DNA of 64,000 nt from Siphlonurus alternatus (GCA_949825025.1 OX463778.1:53880364-53944363), one strand, 5' to 3'; shown: positions 33,001 through 47,079, numbered from the stretch's first letter. A program made the numbers and translations. Notes: generated by a model from the letters alone, not told the origin.

Positions 33001-33991
33001 TAAGATTACATTGCATGAAATTTTGTTATTGCAGAAATGAAATGGTGCCAAATTATGATATTAAAAAATATCTGAAAAAAATTATAGTAACATGTAATTT
33101 GGTACCTTCTATTCATTTTTGAAATAAAAAAAAACATGCAGAGTTTTTCCATTAATTGATCAAACTCTAATTTAGCAATGGAGTATTGTCCTCAAGTTTT
33201 TTTATTGCAGAAATAGATAGAGCGTGCAAAGTTATGCTCCCCTGATTTTTTTTTTCAGATTTTTTTGAGCCCGGGAACTATTTTTAAAAAATTATTGAAA
33301 GTCCTTTTTGTGACGTCACGCGGCGGCAAGTTCTATCTTTTTGTTAAGGAGCGGCGTCTCGTGACGTCACAAAAAGAACTTTCAATAATTTTTTAAAAAT
33401 AGTTCCCGGGCTCTAAAAAATCTGAAAAAATCAGGGTAGCATAACTTTGCACGCTCTATCCATTTCTGCAATAAAAAAAATTGAGGACAATACTCCATTT
33501 CATTTTGATGATAGCTTAATTTTAATTAATGAAAAGATCCTTTCAAGAGATTGACTGATATCCCTATAGCATTACCAGGAAGGGGGGCGGGGTGGGTTAC
33601 CCCCAATTTTTTTTAAAACGAGCAAAAAATGTGAAATACTCCTCCAAATTTCTGAAAAAAATTGTAAGCCTTAATTACTCAGAAATGTATTCTCGCAAAA
33701 AAAAAAAAAAAAAAAAAGTAGTAAAGCATATGACAAAAGAAAAAATATCCCTTGTAATGGCAGCAAGGTGATAAAAAAAATAAAAATATATGTATGATAA
33801 GCGTCTCTAATGATAATTGTTTTGCAGCCCAGTTCAAAGAGAAGTTAAAGTCGCGGGCGGAAGCGATCAAGTCCCTGGACGCGATGCACATCCGGCTGCA
33901 CCCGGGGTCCAAACTCAACAATGAGGTGAACGAAGATGACGCTCACTTGGTGGGGGTCACCGGCAGCTTCAGGAAGCTAGAGGTCGACTAG
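27088..33991 (+). CDS. CRAL-TRIO lipid-binding protein, seven coding exons, 318 aa
   Basis: Sec14-like carrier of the clavesin / alpha-tocopherol transfer protein / CRALBP group, expected to move a hydrophobic ligand (retinoid, tocopherol or phosphoinositide) between membranes in the cytosol. Exons: 27,088-27,253; 29,193-29,352; 30,435-30,496; 31,324-31,517; 32,559-32,675; 32,808-32,901; 33,828-33,991; the phases join without a gap. Residues about 15-75 form the CRAL-TRIO N domain (ALRELRE, HALRLMREWIEKHP, FLLRFLRTRKFSV). The lipid-binding domain follows, with VHMARVHSLVVEVL, GVMHVNDQSGLTMSHLSLW, INLPAFANKVFEFFLALL and LPKEYGG, all diagnostic. The tail ends GSFRKLEVD. The ATG directly follows the acceptor, so exon 1 is probably untranslated. 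Introns carry five MITEs, and the ends of exons 4 and 5 are duplicated into their introns. Poly(A) signal at 34,049. The subfamily and ligand are not resolved. Confidence 0.92.
27538..27862. mobile_element. Fold-back MITE with TGACGTCA in each arm
   Basis: Almost perfect palindrome with arms of about 150 bp: AATGAGATATTAGAATGTAA on the left and its complement on the right, AATCGAAAGAAGTGGTAAAA mirrored. TGACGTCA at 27,671 and 27,721. The inner part (GGAACTATTTTTAAAAAATT) is shared with the copies at 29,392-33,499; the outer arms differ, so it is a related subfamily. Confidence 0.88.
28588..28700. mobile_element. Small fold-back element, GCCGGTAT family, copy 1
   Basis: Stem with ATACAAATTTTCTTTACAAG and CTTGCAAGGAAAAATTGTAT around a CCATTTGTTTGTATGG loop; the right end reads ACCGGCTT. 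Related copies lie at 52,990, 54,864 and 55,983. Confidence 0.7.
28966..29170. mobile_element. MITE with TACAGTCAAATTA termini, next to a splice acceptor
   Basis: Left end TACAGTCAAATTA and right end TAATTTGACTGTA are inverted copies; inside, CTCCGGAAGTAGCCG faces a degraded CGGCAATTTCCGAA. A better preserved copy is at 50,445-50,646. The right end stops 22 bases before CRAL-TRIO exon 2 (29,193), so the element borders the branch-site region (GTACTAAAC). Confidence 0.75.
29392..29711. mobile_element. Fold-back MITE, GAGTATTGTCCTC family, copy a
   Basis: Termini GAGTATTGTCCTC and GAGGACAATACTC; arms include TTGCAGAAATGGATAGAGGG and GGAACTATTTTTAAAAAATT. The asymmetric core is CGCTCCTTAAGAAAAAG. 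TGACGTCA at 29,523 and 29,574. It lies in CRAL-TRIO intron 2. Confidence 0.9.
29717..30039. mobile_element. Fold-back MITE, GAGTATTGTCCTC family, copy b
   Basis: Head-to-tail neighbour of copy a with only about six bases between. Same arms and core. The left TGACGTCA is mutated to TGACATCA; the right one at 29,900 is intact. Confidence 0.9.
31480..32066 (+). repeat. Tandem repeat derived from the CRAL-TRIO exon 4 end
   Basis: About four units of 119-128 bp starting near 31,561, 31,689, 31,815 and 31,943. Each begins with ACCCTCACCGACAT and CCATGCTGCGCTGCAT, a changed copy of the true exon 4 end (31,480-31,517), continues with TGTGAACCC like the start of intron 4, then CCAATTCCTTTCAG, GAGCCGGGGGGTC and ATTATCACCGCCA. 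The donor GT is lost in the copies, but each carries a good acceptor-like CCTTTCAG. Confidence 0.92.
32644..32791 (+). repeat. 74-bp duplication of the CRAL-TRIO exon 5 end and donor
   Basis: TTTTGAACGAGAAGTTACG plus CAACCGAATTCAG/GTAATC at 32,644 recurs at 32,718 with one change in the exonic part. The second donor is at 32,749/32,750. Both continue with CAGGGTTTGTTAATT. Confidence 0.93.
33178..33499. mobile_element. Fold-back MITE, GAGTATTGTCCTC family, copy c
   Basis: Same termini and arms as the copies at 29.4-30.0 kb, but the core is in the opposite orientation, meaning inserted on the other strand. TGACGTCA at 33,311 and 33,362. A shorter, decayed relative precedes it at about 33,025-33,135. 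Both lie in CRAL-TRIO intron 6. Confidence 0.9.
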
Positions 33992-34048
33992 AGGTCATGT
34001 GACCCCTCTCGTACCTTGTTTTTCTTGGACTCTAATGTAAATAATGTA

Positions 34049-34054
34049 AATAAA
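34049..34054 (+). terminator. Poly(A) signal, CRAL-TRIO gene
   Basis: AATAAA 58 bases after the stop at 33,991, in a TGTAAATAATGTAAATAAAA context. Other AATAAA hexamers follow near 34,290-34,330. Confidence 0.55.
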
Positions 34055-35352
34055 AAATTATGTTAGTTTTATGTACCCAGCCAACAATGTAATTTGTTGG
34101 TAGGTGGTAAAAAGTTACCCAAGTATCCTGAAATGAAGTGTATAGTAGTAATATATATTATATTATACTATACATTTGTTTAGGAAACAAACTTAGATTT
34201 AATTAATTTTAAGATAGTATTATAATTATATAGTTTTTTTAAATACATACGAATCAAAATTTAAAAAATTGAGGAATACAATTAAGAAATAAAATAATAA
34301 ATTTGTAAAATTTTATTTTTGTTTCAATAAAAACAATTTTATACAAATATATCAAATTCTGTTTATTTTACTATAGTAATTTATATTTTTATATGATTAA
34401 ACACCTGTATATTATTAATCCCCTATTGTTTTCAGTATAAATGAATGTATATTAAAACATTTTTGTAATGATTATAATTAATATATAACATATATTATTT
34501 ATATTTATTTACTCTCATGGCGGTTAGAGATTAATCAGAATTCAGAAACAATAAGAACATAATTATATACTATATCTTAATCAAATGCAGGGGGACTAAT
34601 TAATCTGTTCAAAATTATTCGACATCTCCAGGGACTTTGAAGACACCTCTAACAATTACAATTAAGGTAGAGATAACACGGATCAGCTGACCCAATGCTA
34701 AAAAAATCCCATTTATGAAAATTTTATGAAAAAAATTTAAAATATGTTCTCCGTTACATATACCTTATCAATATAGGTAAAATATCCAAAAACGAGCAGT
34801 TTTCGAGTTATTAATTTTTAAAGTTGACTAATTTAACATGGAAGTTCCATTTCTCCATGTTAAATTAGTGAACTTTAAAAATTAATAACTCGAAAACTAG
34901 CTCGTTTTTGTATCATACCTGCATGATATTTTACCTGCTGATAGGAGATGTAGAGGCAGTAGAGGAGAACATTTTAAATTTTTTCATAAATTTCATGAAT
35001 GGGATTTTTTTAGCATTGGATCAGCTGATCCGTGTTATCTCTACCTTAATTAATTATAATTACAATTTATAATAAAATTATTATCCTCTGAGGAAAAAAC
35101 ACGCAAGTCAAACATTTCAAAATAAATTACCATTCCCGCTTTTTTCCTGTTATTCGATAGTGTTTTGTTTCCATCCGCATGATTCAAGCAGCTGACGACA
35201 TCGATGACACACCCGCATCACCTCTCACTAAAGTACACGTTTCTTATCTTATTCGATCCATGACGGGGAAGTAATAGATGTGAAGTGTTCTCTATAAATT
35301 AAAGTAGCTACTGAATATTTTGTTACGACTGTCCTAAAGCTACAACAGTAAA
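34055..35352. other. Intergenic region between CRAL-TRIO gene and PDCD6
   Basis: AT-rich spacer with the TTAA fold-back copy 2 (34,662-35,049). The last 250 bases are less AT-rich and should hold the PDCD6 promoter, which I cannot pinpoint. No other exon is seen. Confidence 0.4.
34662..35049. mobile_element. TTAA-flanked fold-back MITE, copy 2
   Basis: Same TTAAGGTAGAGATAACACGG end, centre and arms as the element at 16,583-16,956, with small insertions. Both ends carry TTAA. Confidence 0.85.
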
Positions 35353-37485
<2,133 letters not shown>

Positions 37486-40400
37486 CCCTCTCATCCCTTT
37501 GTTATCTGTTTAGTGAGTTTAGTTGATCAGGCACAATCAAAGTCTTTGTTTATAAATATTTTCTATTTTTAATTTTACTAAAAAAGCACAGGAATTACAG
37601 AAAACAAATCTAATTCATGTGAGTTATAGTTGGGATATCACAAGCTATAGCTTGTTTCTTATTAAAAAAAAAAAAATGCACTAAAAATGTAAATTATGAA
37701 AAACAAATTTAGAAAACAATTTAAATTGTTACAGATTAAATTTAAATTTTCAAACAAATGACTTTAATTTTAGTAGTGAAAGCTATATTTTGATCATTAA
37801 AAACACATTATTTTTAAGTACTGTACTTGCTTGAAATTAATAGACTCAGAAAAGTCTTGTTAAAACATGTGTATGACTTGTTAAATGTAATCAAAGAATA
37901 TCAAATATTAAATGAGTTACCATCAAGTTTTACGTTAAAAACTATTAATATACTGCTCTAAAAATTCTCTCTGTATGATTCTGTAGAAATGTCAGAAAAG
38001 TTTCTTCCCTCACACATTGAACTTTCAATTAATATTAATAGAGCATTTGGAATGAGAATTGTAATTTATATGCCATAGAAGCTCAGGACAGTGTACTTAC
38101 TTTACTTTTTTTAGTAAAAACACATGAACACTGAACTTGGTACACACTAAATTAGCATCCATAACAAATTTCTAGCTCACTGCATCTTTTGTATCTCTAC
38201 CAAATACCTTGTAGTATTTTAAAAATAAGATGTTAAAAGAATTGTGATGGTACATATTATATAATTAAATTTTATATTTGCTGTTGAATGCCTGCAAACT
38301 GGAGGGTTGCAAATTACGGGACAATGTTTTGCTTTAAAATGACATGATTAGTGTAGATATTTGTTTACTTTAGTGCTTGAATCTTCCATTGTGTATTTTT
38401 ACCATAAATATATGAAAAAAATGACTTTGAAAATGTATTAAAATAATTGGGTGGGGGTCAACGTTTAAAAAAAAAAAAAAAACTTCCGTATTAGGTGTAG
38501 TAAGAAAAGCATTGATAATTCAAAATCTTTTCAAAATTTCTTAACGTTATTAAAAATACATTCTCATATGGCAATGTCACTTGTATAATAACTATGCTGA
38601 AGCAAATTACAATATATAACCATGCTGATTAGCTTTATGACACTGCTCGCTACAGATATTTGACTCTTCTAATCACAAACATCGTATTGTTGTAAAGAAA
38701 ATGGTTTTATGAATTTGTGTCCTGAACTTTTTGTCACGGAGACTAAATATGTCATCTGGTTAGCACCAACATAATTGTGTGAACTCAAATTAGCAGCACA
38801 AGTTGTCACACGTATGTCAAGTGCATTGTTTACTTGGTCCACTAGCGTGACCTCATTATCTCATCAGAAACTGATATGTTCAAAATATTGGTCCTTAAGA
38901 AGTGCCATTTTCAATACAGGGTTTGAAGTAAGTGTTATTAAAAAGTTTTAAAAACAGGCTTTATTAACATCCTTCAATTTCCCTTGCAATAAAATTTTAT
39001 CACAATATTTAATTTTTAACTTTACTTTTTGAATTCATAATTTTGTTGGCTTTTTTTAAAAGCTAAAATTCTAATACATGGTTATGTATTTTCTTTTTTT
39101 TTTATCTTCTACTAACTGACAAGATCCATCTCTTAACTAAATTAGTGATGTAAATAAGATTGAAAGTTACATTTTGTTAAGTTTTCAAGTTTATGACTAG
39201 GGGATATGTTTTCTGTGCCAAAAGAATTGTTGCCTTGTTAAAAACAAAATTACTAAACCATTTTTACACTCTCATCGAACAACATCATATTCATGTTACA
39301 TAAAATAATTATTATCATAATAAATATAATATTATAAAAGTTAATCTGTTTTGTTTTCATTTTTTTTTTTTTTATGTTTAGTTGCCATGTTTGTAATAGC
39401 AGCAAAAATATACTTTATGTAAATTGAGGCCTAAAGAAATATATGGATGCAGATTTTAAAAATGTAAATGCTATGCATGCTGATAAAATAATTTGTTTAA
39501 TGTTTTTGCCGCCAAAAAGAAATTCAATATTCGGGTTTGAGACTCTTCCAGAAGGGTTGAAAAGAATGTCATCAAAAATCCGTTACCTGGTATATCAACA
39601 AATTTAAGGTATTTCAGCTATCAGTAGGGTCCAAGGTTTCAAACTACACAAACAACCCTTCATTGCAAAATCCATGACCGAAAATGAAACACGAATTGTG
39701 ACTCTCGGGTGTGGTATAATTCATATGAGCTGGGCACTCATGCGTTGTGCCTACAGTAAAAACTCGTTATTATGCAACTTGTTTGTTTCAGAGGTTTAAA
39801 ATCGATTTTGAGTATAAAGGAGATCATGATCCCGTCAAAAATAATTAGCATTGCGTGATACAGGAAAAACTTGATACAAGGTAGTTAATGCTTGATATAT
39901 GTAATGATTCATATATACCTTGTATCATAATGATTGTAAGGTAAAAAGCAACTAATTTCCTGGGTCCCTTGACTTTACATAAGAACAATTAAGTTTTTAC
40001 GGCTATAGTATATATAGCTGATGTAAAAGCAGGCACGGACTGGGCCAAAACGGCCCACCGAGCGAGAAGGAATGACGGCTCACATAGGCAGGGGCCAACA
40101 CACCAAAGGGGGGTCTTGAGGGCGGAGCCTCCCAGTAGCCCGCCACAGGTGCGATTTTTTTTTTAGATTTTTTCACTAAAAATTTTACTGAATTTCACTG
40201 AATTTTTCACAAATTACACTAAATATAGCTTCAATTAAATTTTAATATTAGCTGCTGCAGTTAATATTATTTTACTATATTATAATACCAAGTATTAAAT
40301 CTTAATTAATCAAAAGTATTATAGTGATAAATTTCCAATGGTTTTTGAAAAACGAAAGAAGTATAAAACTCGATCTCTCCTTAATTTCAATTCCTTAATT

Positions 40401-41626
40401 TTTTTTTCTAGAGCATTGCAGTATTTGCTGCTAAATTTACTGCATTAAATGCCATGGTGATAAATTTCCAATGTTTTTTGAAAAACGAAAGAAGTATGGA
40501 ACTCGATCTCTCCTTAATTTCAATTCCTTAATTTTTTTATAGAGCATTGCAGTATATACTGCTAAATTTACTGCATTAAAGTATATTCATGACGTATCAA
40601 AAAATATTTGTTTGATACAAATTAAACCACTACTTTCATTAAATTTAGCAAGAATATAATGACGCGCGCGCAAAACACGGTATTCACCCATGAATTTAAT
40701 TTAAAATCCTACAAACAGAGACACACTTTTATATAATATATATAGGTATAATCCGTAATAATATACACGTACTGCATGTGCATTCAACTGCATGCATGGT
40801 GATTCAACCATGCTGCGCGCACCATGATGCATGCATCTCATGCATGCTCAAAAAAGAGCTTTTAATTCTCCAGAAATGAAAATCGGTTAAATCGCTGTTG
40901 ACGATCTAGCTATCTCGCCGTGCTCTCCGCAAAACAAAAATAAAAATAATAAAATTCCTGTACTTACCGGGATGTCCATGTGGACTGCACACGAGGCGGA
41001 CTTACCTTACTTAAGCTTCTTAAAATTAATATTGCACTGAACACTATATAAGCTTGCTGGTCACATTATATAGTTCGAAGATAGGAGAAATAATTTATAA
41101 AAACGTCGTACAGCATGCATGCAGGCCAGGGCACACGTATATATAAGCATATACCGCCAACCGGTACGCACCTAATTGTCAAAAAAAAAATTAAGCCGGC
41201 TGTTGGCCGGGGGTTGCATGCGTACATTAAAAACACATTTTCTTGCAAAATAAATAATATTATATAAGCCCTATAAAACTCTTAAATTGTTTATTTGAAT
41301 ATTACATAGCAATTTGCTTTTATTTTGTCCATTTTTCAAGCATAAATGTCCTACAAAATTACTAAAATTCACAGAGGAAAATAAGCACATGTCCTTTTGG
41401 CGCGTTCGTGCAATTTTCAATCTGCTGGCTAGAAGTGGCAGCACTTTCTGGCTATCAGGATGCGTTTCGATGCGTTCCGGATGCGTTCCTCCTATCAACT
41501 CTTTCCCGCCAAATTGTCAAAATTTTAAAGAATCAGCTGGGAAAATTGAAATGTGTGTCAAATTTATGTAATTTTGTTTTAAAGACTATTTTTGTTAAAG
41601 TAAGTGATTTAATTGAATTATTCGTG
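37486..41626. other. Intergenic region between PDCD6 and JMJD7
   Basis: About 4.1 kb, mostly AT-rich with no supported gene. It contains a half hAT-like end CAGGCACGGACTGGGCC at 40,031-40,047 without a visible partner, and a direct duplication at 40,326-40,580. At 40,968-40,985 on the minus strand a short segment with ATG is followed by a strong donor (CCCG/gtaagtac), but no downstream exon was found. Confidence 0.4.
40326..40580 (+). repeat. Direct duplication of about 130 bp
   Basis: Two copies in tandem containing GATAAATTTCCAATG, AAAAACGAAAGAAGTAT, CTCGATCTCTCCTTAATTTC and TGCTAAATTTACTGCATTAAA, differing by a few substitutions and T-run length. Function unknown. Confidence 0.85.
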
Positions 41627-44439
41627 ATGGAAAAGGATACAACACATAGTAAAATACGCGAGAGCTTCAAAGTTTTGAAGACCCAGGCAGAAGGTAAGAA
41701 AAAAAACATCGATAATGTGATAACAGACTGCATGTGCCGAAGCCATGTGGCCATGTGCTTGCTTTAGACTGTTATTGTATGAATTTTATCGGTGCTTTCA
41801 TTCCGTATTCTAGTGTATGTAAATTGAAATCTATAGGCAGTAATTATTGCATATTACAAGAGGCAATATTCGAATATATGCGTATGCAGAAAGTAGCTAT
41901 ATATTTATATGCATATTCCATATTATAGTCGAGGCGAAAAAGATATCCCGAATCGGGGAACGATCGAGCGATAGATAGCTGGCTCCTTTTAGGCTCTTTA
42001 TAGAAAACATAGGCATGGCAGGAGAATTAAAGATCAAGTTCCCTCACAATATAGTAGAACTACAGTAATATACGCATGACCCCTTGCGTTCAGAGCTTTA
42101 TTAACACTGCATAATATATAGGCAGAGCTTTATCGGGAACCTATAAATATGCATAACTTACAATTAATCTTCAAGGATTTTAATTGTACAATGTTTATTA
42201 TAATACAGTATTAAACAAATTTAAAGTTCTTTATACATATTATACTTGCTTGCCATTTACAGATACTGTACACAGATATAAAGTGTGTTTTTCTTTAAAA
42301 TGAACCCTCTAGCTATAACAGGCCTCGTATATTCTGATGAAAGTACACAGTTTCATCAGCATAAAAGTTAAATTGAACCAATAACAAGGCACCATAATTA
42401 GAATATATTTAAGTGATTCAACATGAAGAGCAGAGTTTGTTCATATTTAAAATATTTAGTCTGATTTTGACAGGGGGCGATCGAGACTGTGAGCTAGGTT
42501 TGGAAGCAAATAAAAGGCCTGGCTGCCAGCTGATTTTTTCTATGAACTTTTCAACATTAAGTTCATGTTACAGCGAAAGAGCTGTGTTGGGGAAAGGAGA
42601 AATTTTTTGCCTCTACTCGAGTCGTATAGAAAAGCTAGCGTTATCCTTCCCTATGTTATAGTTCATTGGATTTTGCACAAATTTACACAAATGTGGTTTA
42701 AATTAATAAACACTACAGTATCTGAAATTAACAAGGACTAATAGAACAAAACTTGATGTATAATTTACAGAACTTTACCTGCGTGACTTTGTACCTGAGC
42801 TGGAAGGGCCTGTCAGTCCGCTAGAGTTTTACCGAGAGTGGGTCGCTCCTAACATCCCTGTTGTATTTCGAGGAGCGGCCAACGAAATGCCTGCCGTTAG
42901 AAAATGGTCACGACAGTATCTTAGGTACAATTAAAATCTGAACTGAAGTTAGAGTTGCATTAACACAATTCTCTATTCCAGCGAGAAGTTAGGTAGCAAA
43001 TGCGTGACCGTTGCCGTGACACCAAACGGTTACGCAGATGCTGTGTCAGATGACGGTCAATACTTTATGTTACCGGAGGAACGGCAAATGAAGTTTTCTG
43101 AAATCGTTGATGCTTTGGATCAGAGAGAATGCAATGAAGCAGAAACGGACGACAGTCCAGTTTTGTACATGCAACAGCAGAACTCTAACTTGTTGGGAGA
43201 AATGAAGGACCTGATTGGTGACGTACCCTCTCATATTGACTGGGCGACAGAAGCTATGGGACAAAGTCCGGACGCTGCTAATTTCTGGATGGGGGACGGC
43301 AGAGCCATTACTTCAAGTAAGCAATCCCTCCTGATCAACCGAACTAGTTTTAATGAAATGTTTGTTGCAGCCCATAAAGATCCTTATGAAAATTTGTATT
43401 GTGTAATACGTGGAGAGAAAACTTTCACGCTCAACCCACCAAGCGACTTACCGGGGATGCCTTACCGTACGTTACCAATCGCTCGTTACTCTCAGGTACT
43501 GTCAGATAATCTAATTAAAAAAAAAATTTATTGCTCGCCAAGTATTTTTGATAGCATTCAATTTCACCTGTTCTCCAAAATACTGTACCTTAGCAATGTC
43601 ATACCTCTGATCTTCTCATCAGAAACTCTTCCTATCCCTCTTATTATTTCCAACTGCTGGTCCTCATATACACTTGGAGTTAATATAAAATCATATGATT
43701 TATTTTATTTTTAATTAATTTTATTAATTCTGGGCACATAATTACATATTATTATAGTCTAATTCTAAAATAAAAGTCCATGGGGCAAATGAAAAATATT
43801 GCTAGCACTCCATTCACACTGATTTGTTCATCGCTGGGAACTTGTTGTAGGGGAGTTAGGTGTTTTCTAAAAGCAGTTACATTGAGAATTAGATGTGAAA
43901 GTAAGCTTTTCCCTAGTTAAGCCCCAAATTTTTGTTCATCGCTGGGAACTTGTTGTAGGGGAGTTAGGTGTTTTCTAAAAGCAGTTGCATTGAGAATTAG
44001 ATGTGAAAGTAAGTTTTTCCCTAGTTAAGCCCCAAATATTATTGAGAATTAGATGTGAGAGTAAGTTTTTCCCTAGTTAAGCCCCAAATATTTGTTCATC
44101 GTTATAGGTGCGCAATAGAAAAGATTTCTCGGTGGTGCCTGAAAACGACAATTCGGTGAGGTGGGTTTGCCCTGGAAGTAAAGCTGACTTACCCGTTACC
44201 CCAAAGTCCGTTACCGTCACGGTTCGAGCGGGCGACATTCTGTACCTACCATCGCTCTGGTTCCATCAGGTACGAGTGGTACGACGGTCTTCATAGTTTG
44301 TCTCTACGTTGACTTACCCTCGTTTGTTCAGGTGGCTCAGTCGCACGGCTGCATTGCGGTCAACTACTGGTACGATATGAGGTTCGACGTCAAGTATGCT
44401 TACTACTGCATGCTGGAGAGCTTGTGTGCGGACGACTAG
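41627..44439 (+). CDS. JMJD7: JMJD7, JmjC-domain lysyl hydroxylase, six exons, 316 aa
   Basis: 2-oxoglutarate and Fe(II)-dependent oxygenase; the human protein hydroxylates a lysine in DRG1/DRG2 GTPases (a peptidase role was also claimed). Exons: 41,627-41,693; 42,771-42,924; 42,982-43,316; 43,371-43,495; 44,108-44,269; 44,332-44,439. The phases fit and the length equals human JMJD7. Conserved blocks: [74 protein letters not shown] and IAVNYWYDM. Iron ligands are H187 and D189 (HKD) and H280 (WFHQ); the Lys/Asn for 2-oxoglutarate in this group would lie in ENLYCV and AVNYWYD. Intron 3 is only 54 bases and intron 4 carries a tandem repeat that reaches the exon 5 acceptor. No neighbouring PLA2G4B-like gene is present, unlike the vertebrate read-through locus. 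Confidence 0.95.
43824..44107 (+). repeat. Tandem repeat abutting the JMJD7 exon 5 acceptor
   Basis: Two full units of about 108 bp and one of about 60 bp: TTGTTCATCGCTGGGAACTT, GTTGTAGGGGAGTTAGG, AAAAGCAGTTRCATTGAGAA, then GTAAGYTTTTCCCTAGTTAA and GCCCCAAAT. The last piece runs TTTGTTCATCGTTATAG/GTGCGC into the exon (44,108). Upstream units carry TTGTTGTAG/GGG as a possible decoy acceptor. Confidence 0.9.
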
Positions 44440-46600
44440 ACCATTGTAATTATTTTGCTTCTAAATACGGTTTTCTCAATACTATTAGGTCTAAATATTA
44501 CAGTATGTAAACTAAAATACAAAAAAAAAAGTATAAGATTGTATGTAAATTTAATATATTAATTTTGTGCAAAATATTGTACTGTACAGTCATATTAGTT
44601 TATGAAATTTGCCATAAACATGATTTTTAAGTCTTTGTTGTGCAAACTGATATTTATGTGCACAAGCTCTAAACTGAGTTAATTGCCGGTACCTTTTCAA
44701 CTTCAAATAGTTTTTTTTTTTTTTTTTTTTTACTAATTTGTAAATGAAAAAATATTAGATAAAAAATATAAAATTAAACTTAATTATGTGAGGTGTTATG
44801 GCTGTAAAGAATAAACAAGAAATAAGTTTTAAAGGACAGTTAATATTGATAAGTGAACCTTTTTTCTCTCCTTTTTGCCTTTTATAAAAATGACAAAATT
44901 CATTAATTAATAAAGATTCAAATAAAATCCTATTTCGTTTTAGTTCCAATTTTCTCCGCATGTCTCACATTTCTTGATAACTAGCGGTCTCTGACGGCAA
45001 AATTTCGAACTGCTTTTTCCCGCTAAATGAAATTTCTCTTGGAAAGGCGGGATGATATGAAAGTGTTGCGCAACGTGACGCCAGACAGCACGCAGTTATT
45101 GTGATTCACGCGGTGTGACTTGCGTTAATTGTGATCCTAGGAGTTTCCTAGCACACGTGGCGAAAGTAGCCACCCGCCGTCGATTTCCGCTCTATTTTAT
45201 GTTACATTTCCGAGCAAAGCCGCAGACAGTCGGCCTAATAGACTGTTGTTGATAGTTCAGAGATGCTGTAATATTGGCAGGAAATTGATCGTAATTTGTA
45301 ATTCTGGAAAATTTAAATGAATCTCTGTTAGGTTGAATGTATATCATTTTAATAAGAAATTTTTGTATTTTGATCTTTATATTTTATTATATAGAAACAT
45401 GAAGAGACTTTAAATTTAAAAATAACGAAGTCCCATCAATAATCAGTGTTGTGTAGTTTTTATATAAGTATATTATTTTACTTTTTACAACTTTTATTAT
45501 CACTTTTTAGGCTACCACAGTCGTCAGATTTTGATGCAAGTTATAATAAAATAATTTCTGAATAAATCTTCTATAATTTTACAAACTTCATATGCCTTCT
45601 GAAATTTTAAATAATGTTACATTTAATTATATTTCATATAACCGTATGCATCTTATATGCCATGATATTTAATTAATTAAAAAATTATAATATATTTAAT
45701 TACACACTGGTAGTGCTATCATGACAGTTGTTTTTTGTTTGTAAAATTTCAACTTTCTTTTTTTTCTGGATAATTAACACGAATAAAAAATAGATTAAAC
45801 ACGAGATTATACTGTATATCAGATTCCTGCTGCACTCGATTTAAGCAGGGGACTGATTAAAATTATGTCGCTCCCATGCAGCATTCATTTGCTCATCGAA
45901 AATTATACAAATTATTATTTATTATAATTTAAGTATGATGCAACGTTATTCGCTCATTTATATTCTGCAATTTTTTCCCTACTAAGATTTTTTTTTTTTC
46001 AAAGACTTGAAGATTAGCAGGTGACATAATTTGGTACTTTTAAAATTAATTTTTCCTAGGATTTTTTTTCTCCATTATGTGCGAAAATAAGATTAAAAAA
46101 CATAAAACAGGCATAATATTATATTATTTAATTTATAATAAATGTTTAATAATACCATGATCTTATTTTATTGTTCTTTTTTTCTCTAAAAATTTCACAT
46201 TGATATTTAATAATTTTATAATGAAGTTATCTTTTAGCAACATTTAATTTTAAGAGCAGATATTTTGTTTGTTAGTTGGCGCCGTCTGATTGATAATCAA
46301 TCATATAAAATCTAGTAAACAGCAGATAAGGCCTCGCACCTACGATTTTACGCACATTTTTTCTGTGAAAACATCTTGCTGTGGGTGGGAGTCACGTTTA
46401 TCTAAGAATGCTCAGGCGGTGAGAGATTTTGTGACGCACTTCGCCGAATAATTCACAGTAATTAATGCAAGTGACGAATCAAAATACGTTGAAATTGTGC
46501 TAATTTGTTTTTGCATTAAACTGCAATTGGTGTATTAATAAATTACGCCGCTAGGTGGTGCAGCCTTCACTAAGTATCACTCGAGAACGTTCCTATATGA
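44440..46600. other. Intergenic region between JMJD7 and C/EBP
   Basis: No exon found. A GC-richer island (44,985-45,240) carries a perfect C/EBP palindrome TTGCGCAA (45,066-45,073), CACGTGG (45,155) and several CG dinucleotides. The rest is AT-rich. Confidence 0.45.
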
Positions 46601-46639
46601 GAGCACGTGACTTTATAAATATTTTTTTAGCGTGAAACG

Positions 46640-47079
46640 TCATACGAGTGACGTCACAAACATATATAACATATGAACCAATGGAGAACAACTTGAAAAT
46701 CTCCGACTTGCATTTCCTTGACGTAGTGTGCACCAAAAAATAGTTCTTAAAATTTATCGTACATCTATTTTATGTTAATGTCATTGATTTTTCATATTAT
46801 TTGTTGATTATAATTAGTATTGTACTTAAATATGTTATATAGTTAAATTAAACGTAGGTGAAGCTTGTTTTTGCGATGCTGGAGAGTGTTAGAATGCGCG
46901 CGCACGCGGAGGATCGCAGAGTGTTTTTTGCAGCGGAGTGATACCAAAGAGGGGAAGTTGGGAGGGGGGCGTGCTTGGCCAAGTTTTCCCATTCGGTGCT
47001 TGCGACAGACGACCATACAGCTGTTGGCTATCGTGCGGTTTAGTCAGTTGCTTCACGACACGCGTACAGTGCGGACTTA
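46640..47079 (+). promoter_or_regulatory. Predicted C/EBP promoter with CRE, CCAAT and Inr/DPE
   Basis: An initiator TCAGTT at 47,044-47,049 (A+1 at 47,046) is followed at exactly +28 to +33 by GGACTT (47,073-47,078), one base off the DPE consensus. There is no TATA box at -30. Further upstream are TGACGTCA (46,649), CATATATAACATATG (46,661 on) and AACCAATGG (46,676 on). GC content rises from about 46,865. The start site is inferred from motif spacing only. Confidence 0.5.

Noticed and set aside
40968..40985. Minus-strand mini exon with ATG and strong donor
   Set aside because: No downstream minus-strand exon recognised between 37.5 and 40.9 kb.
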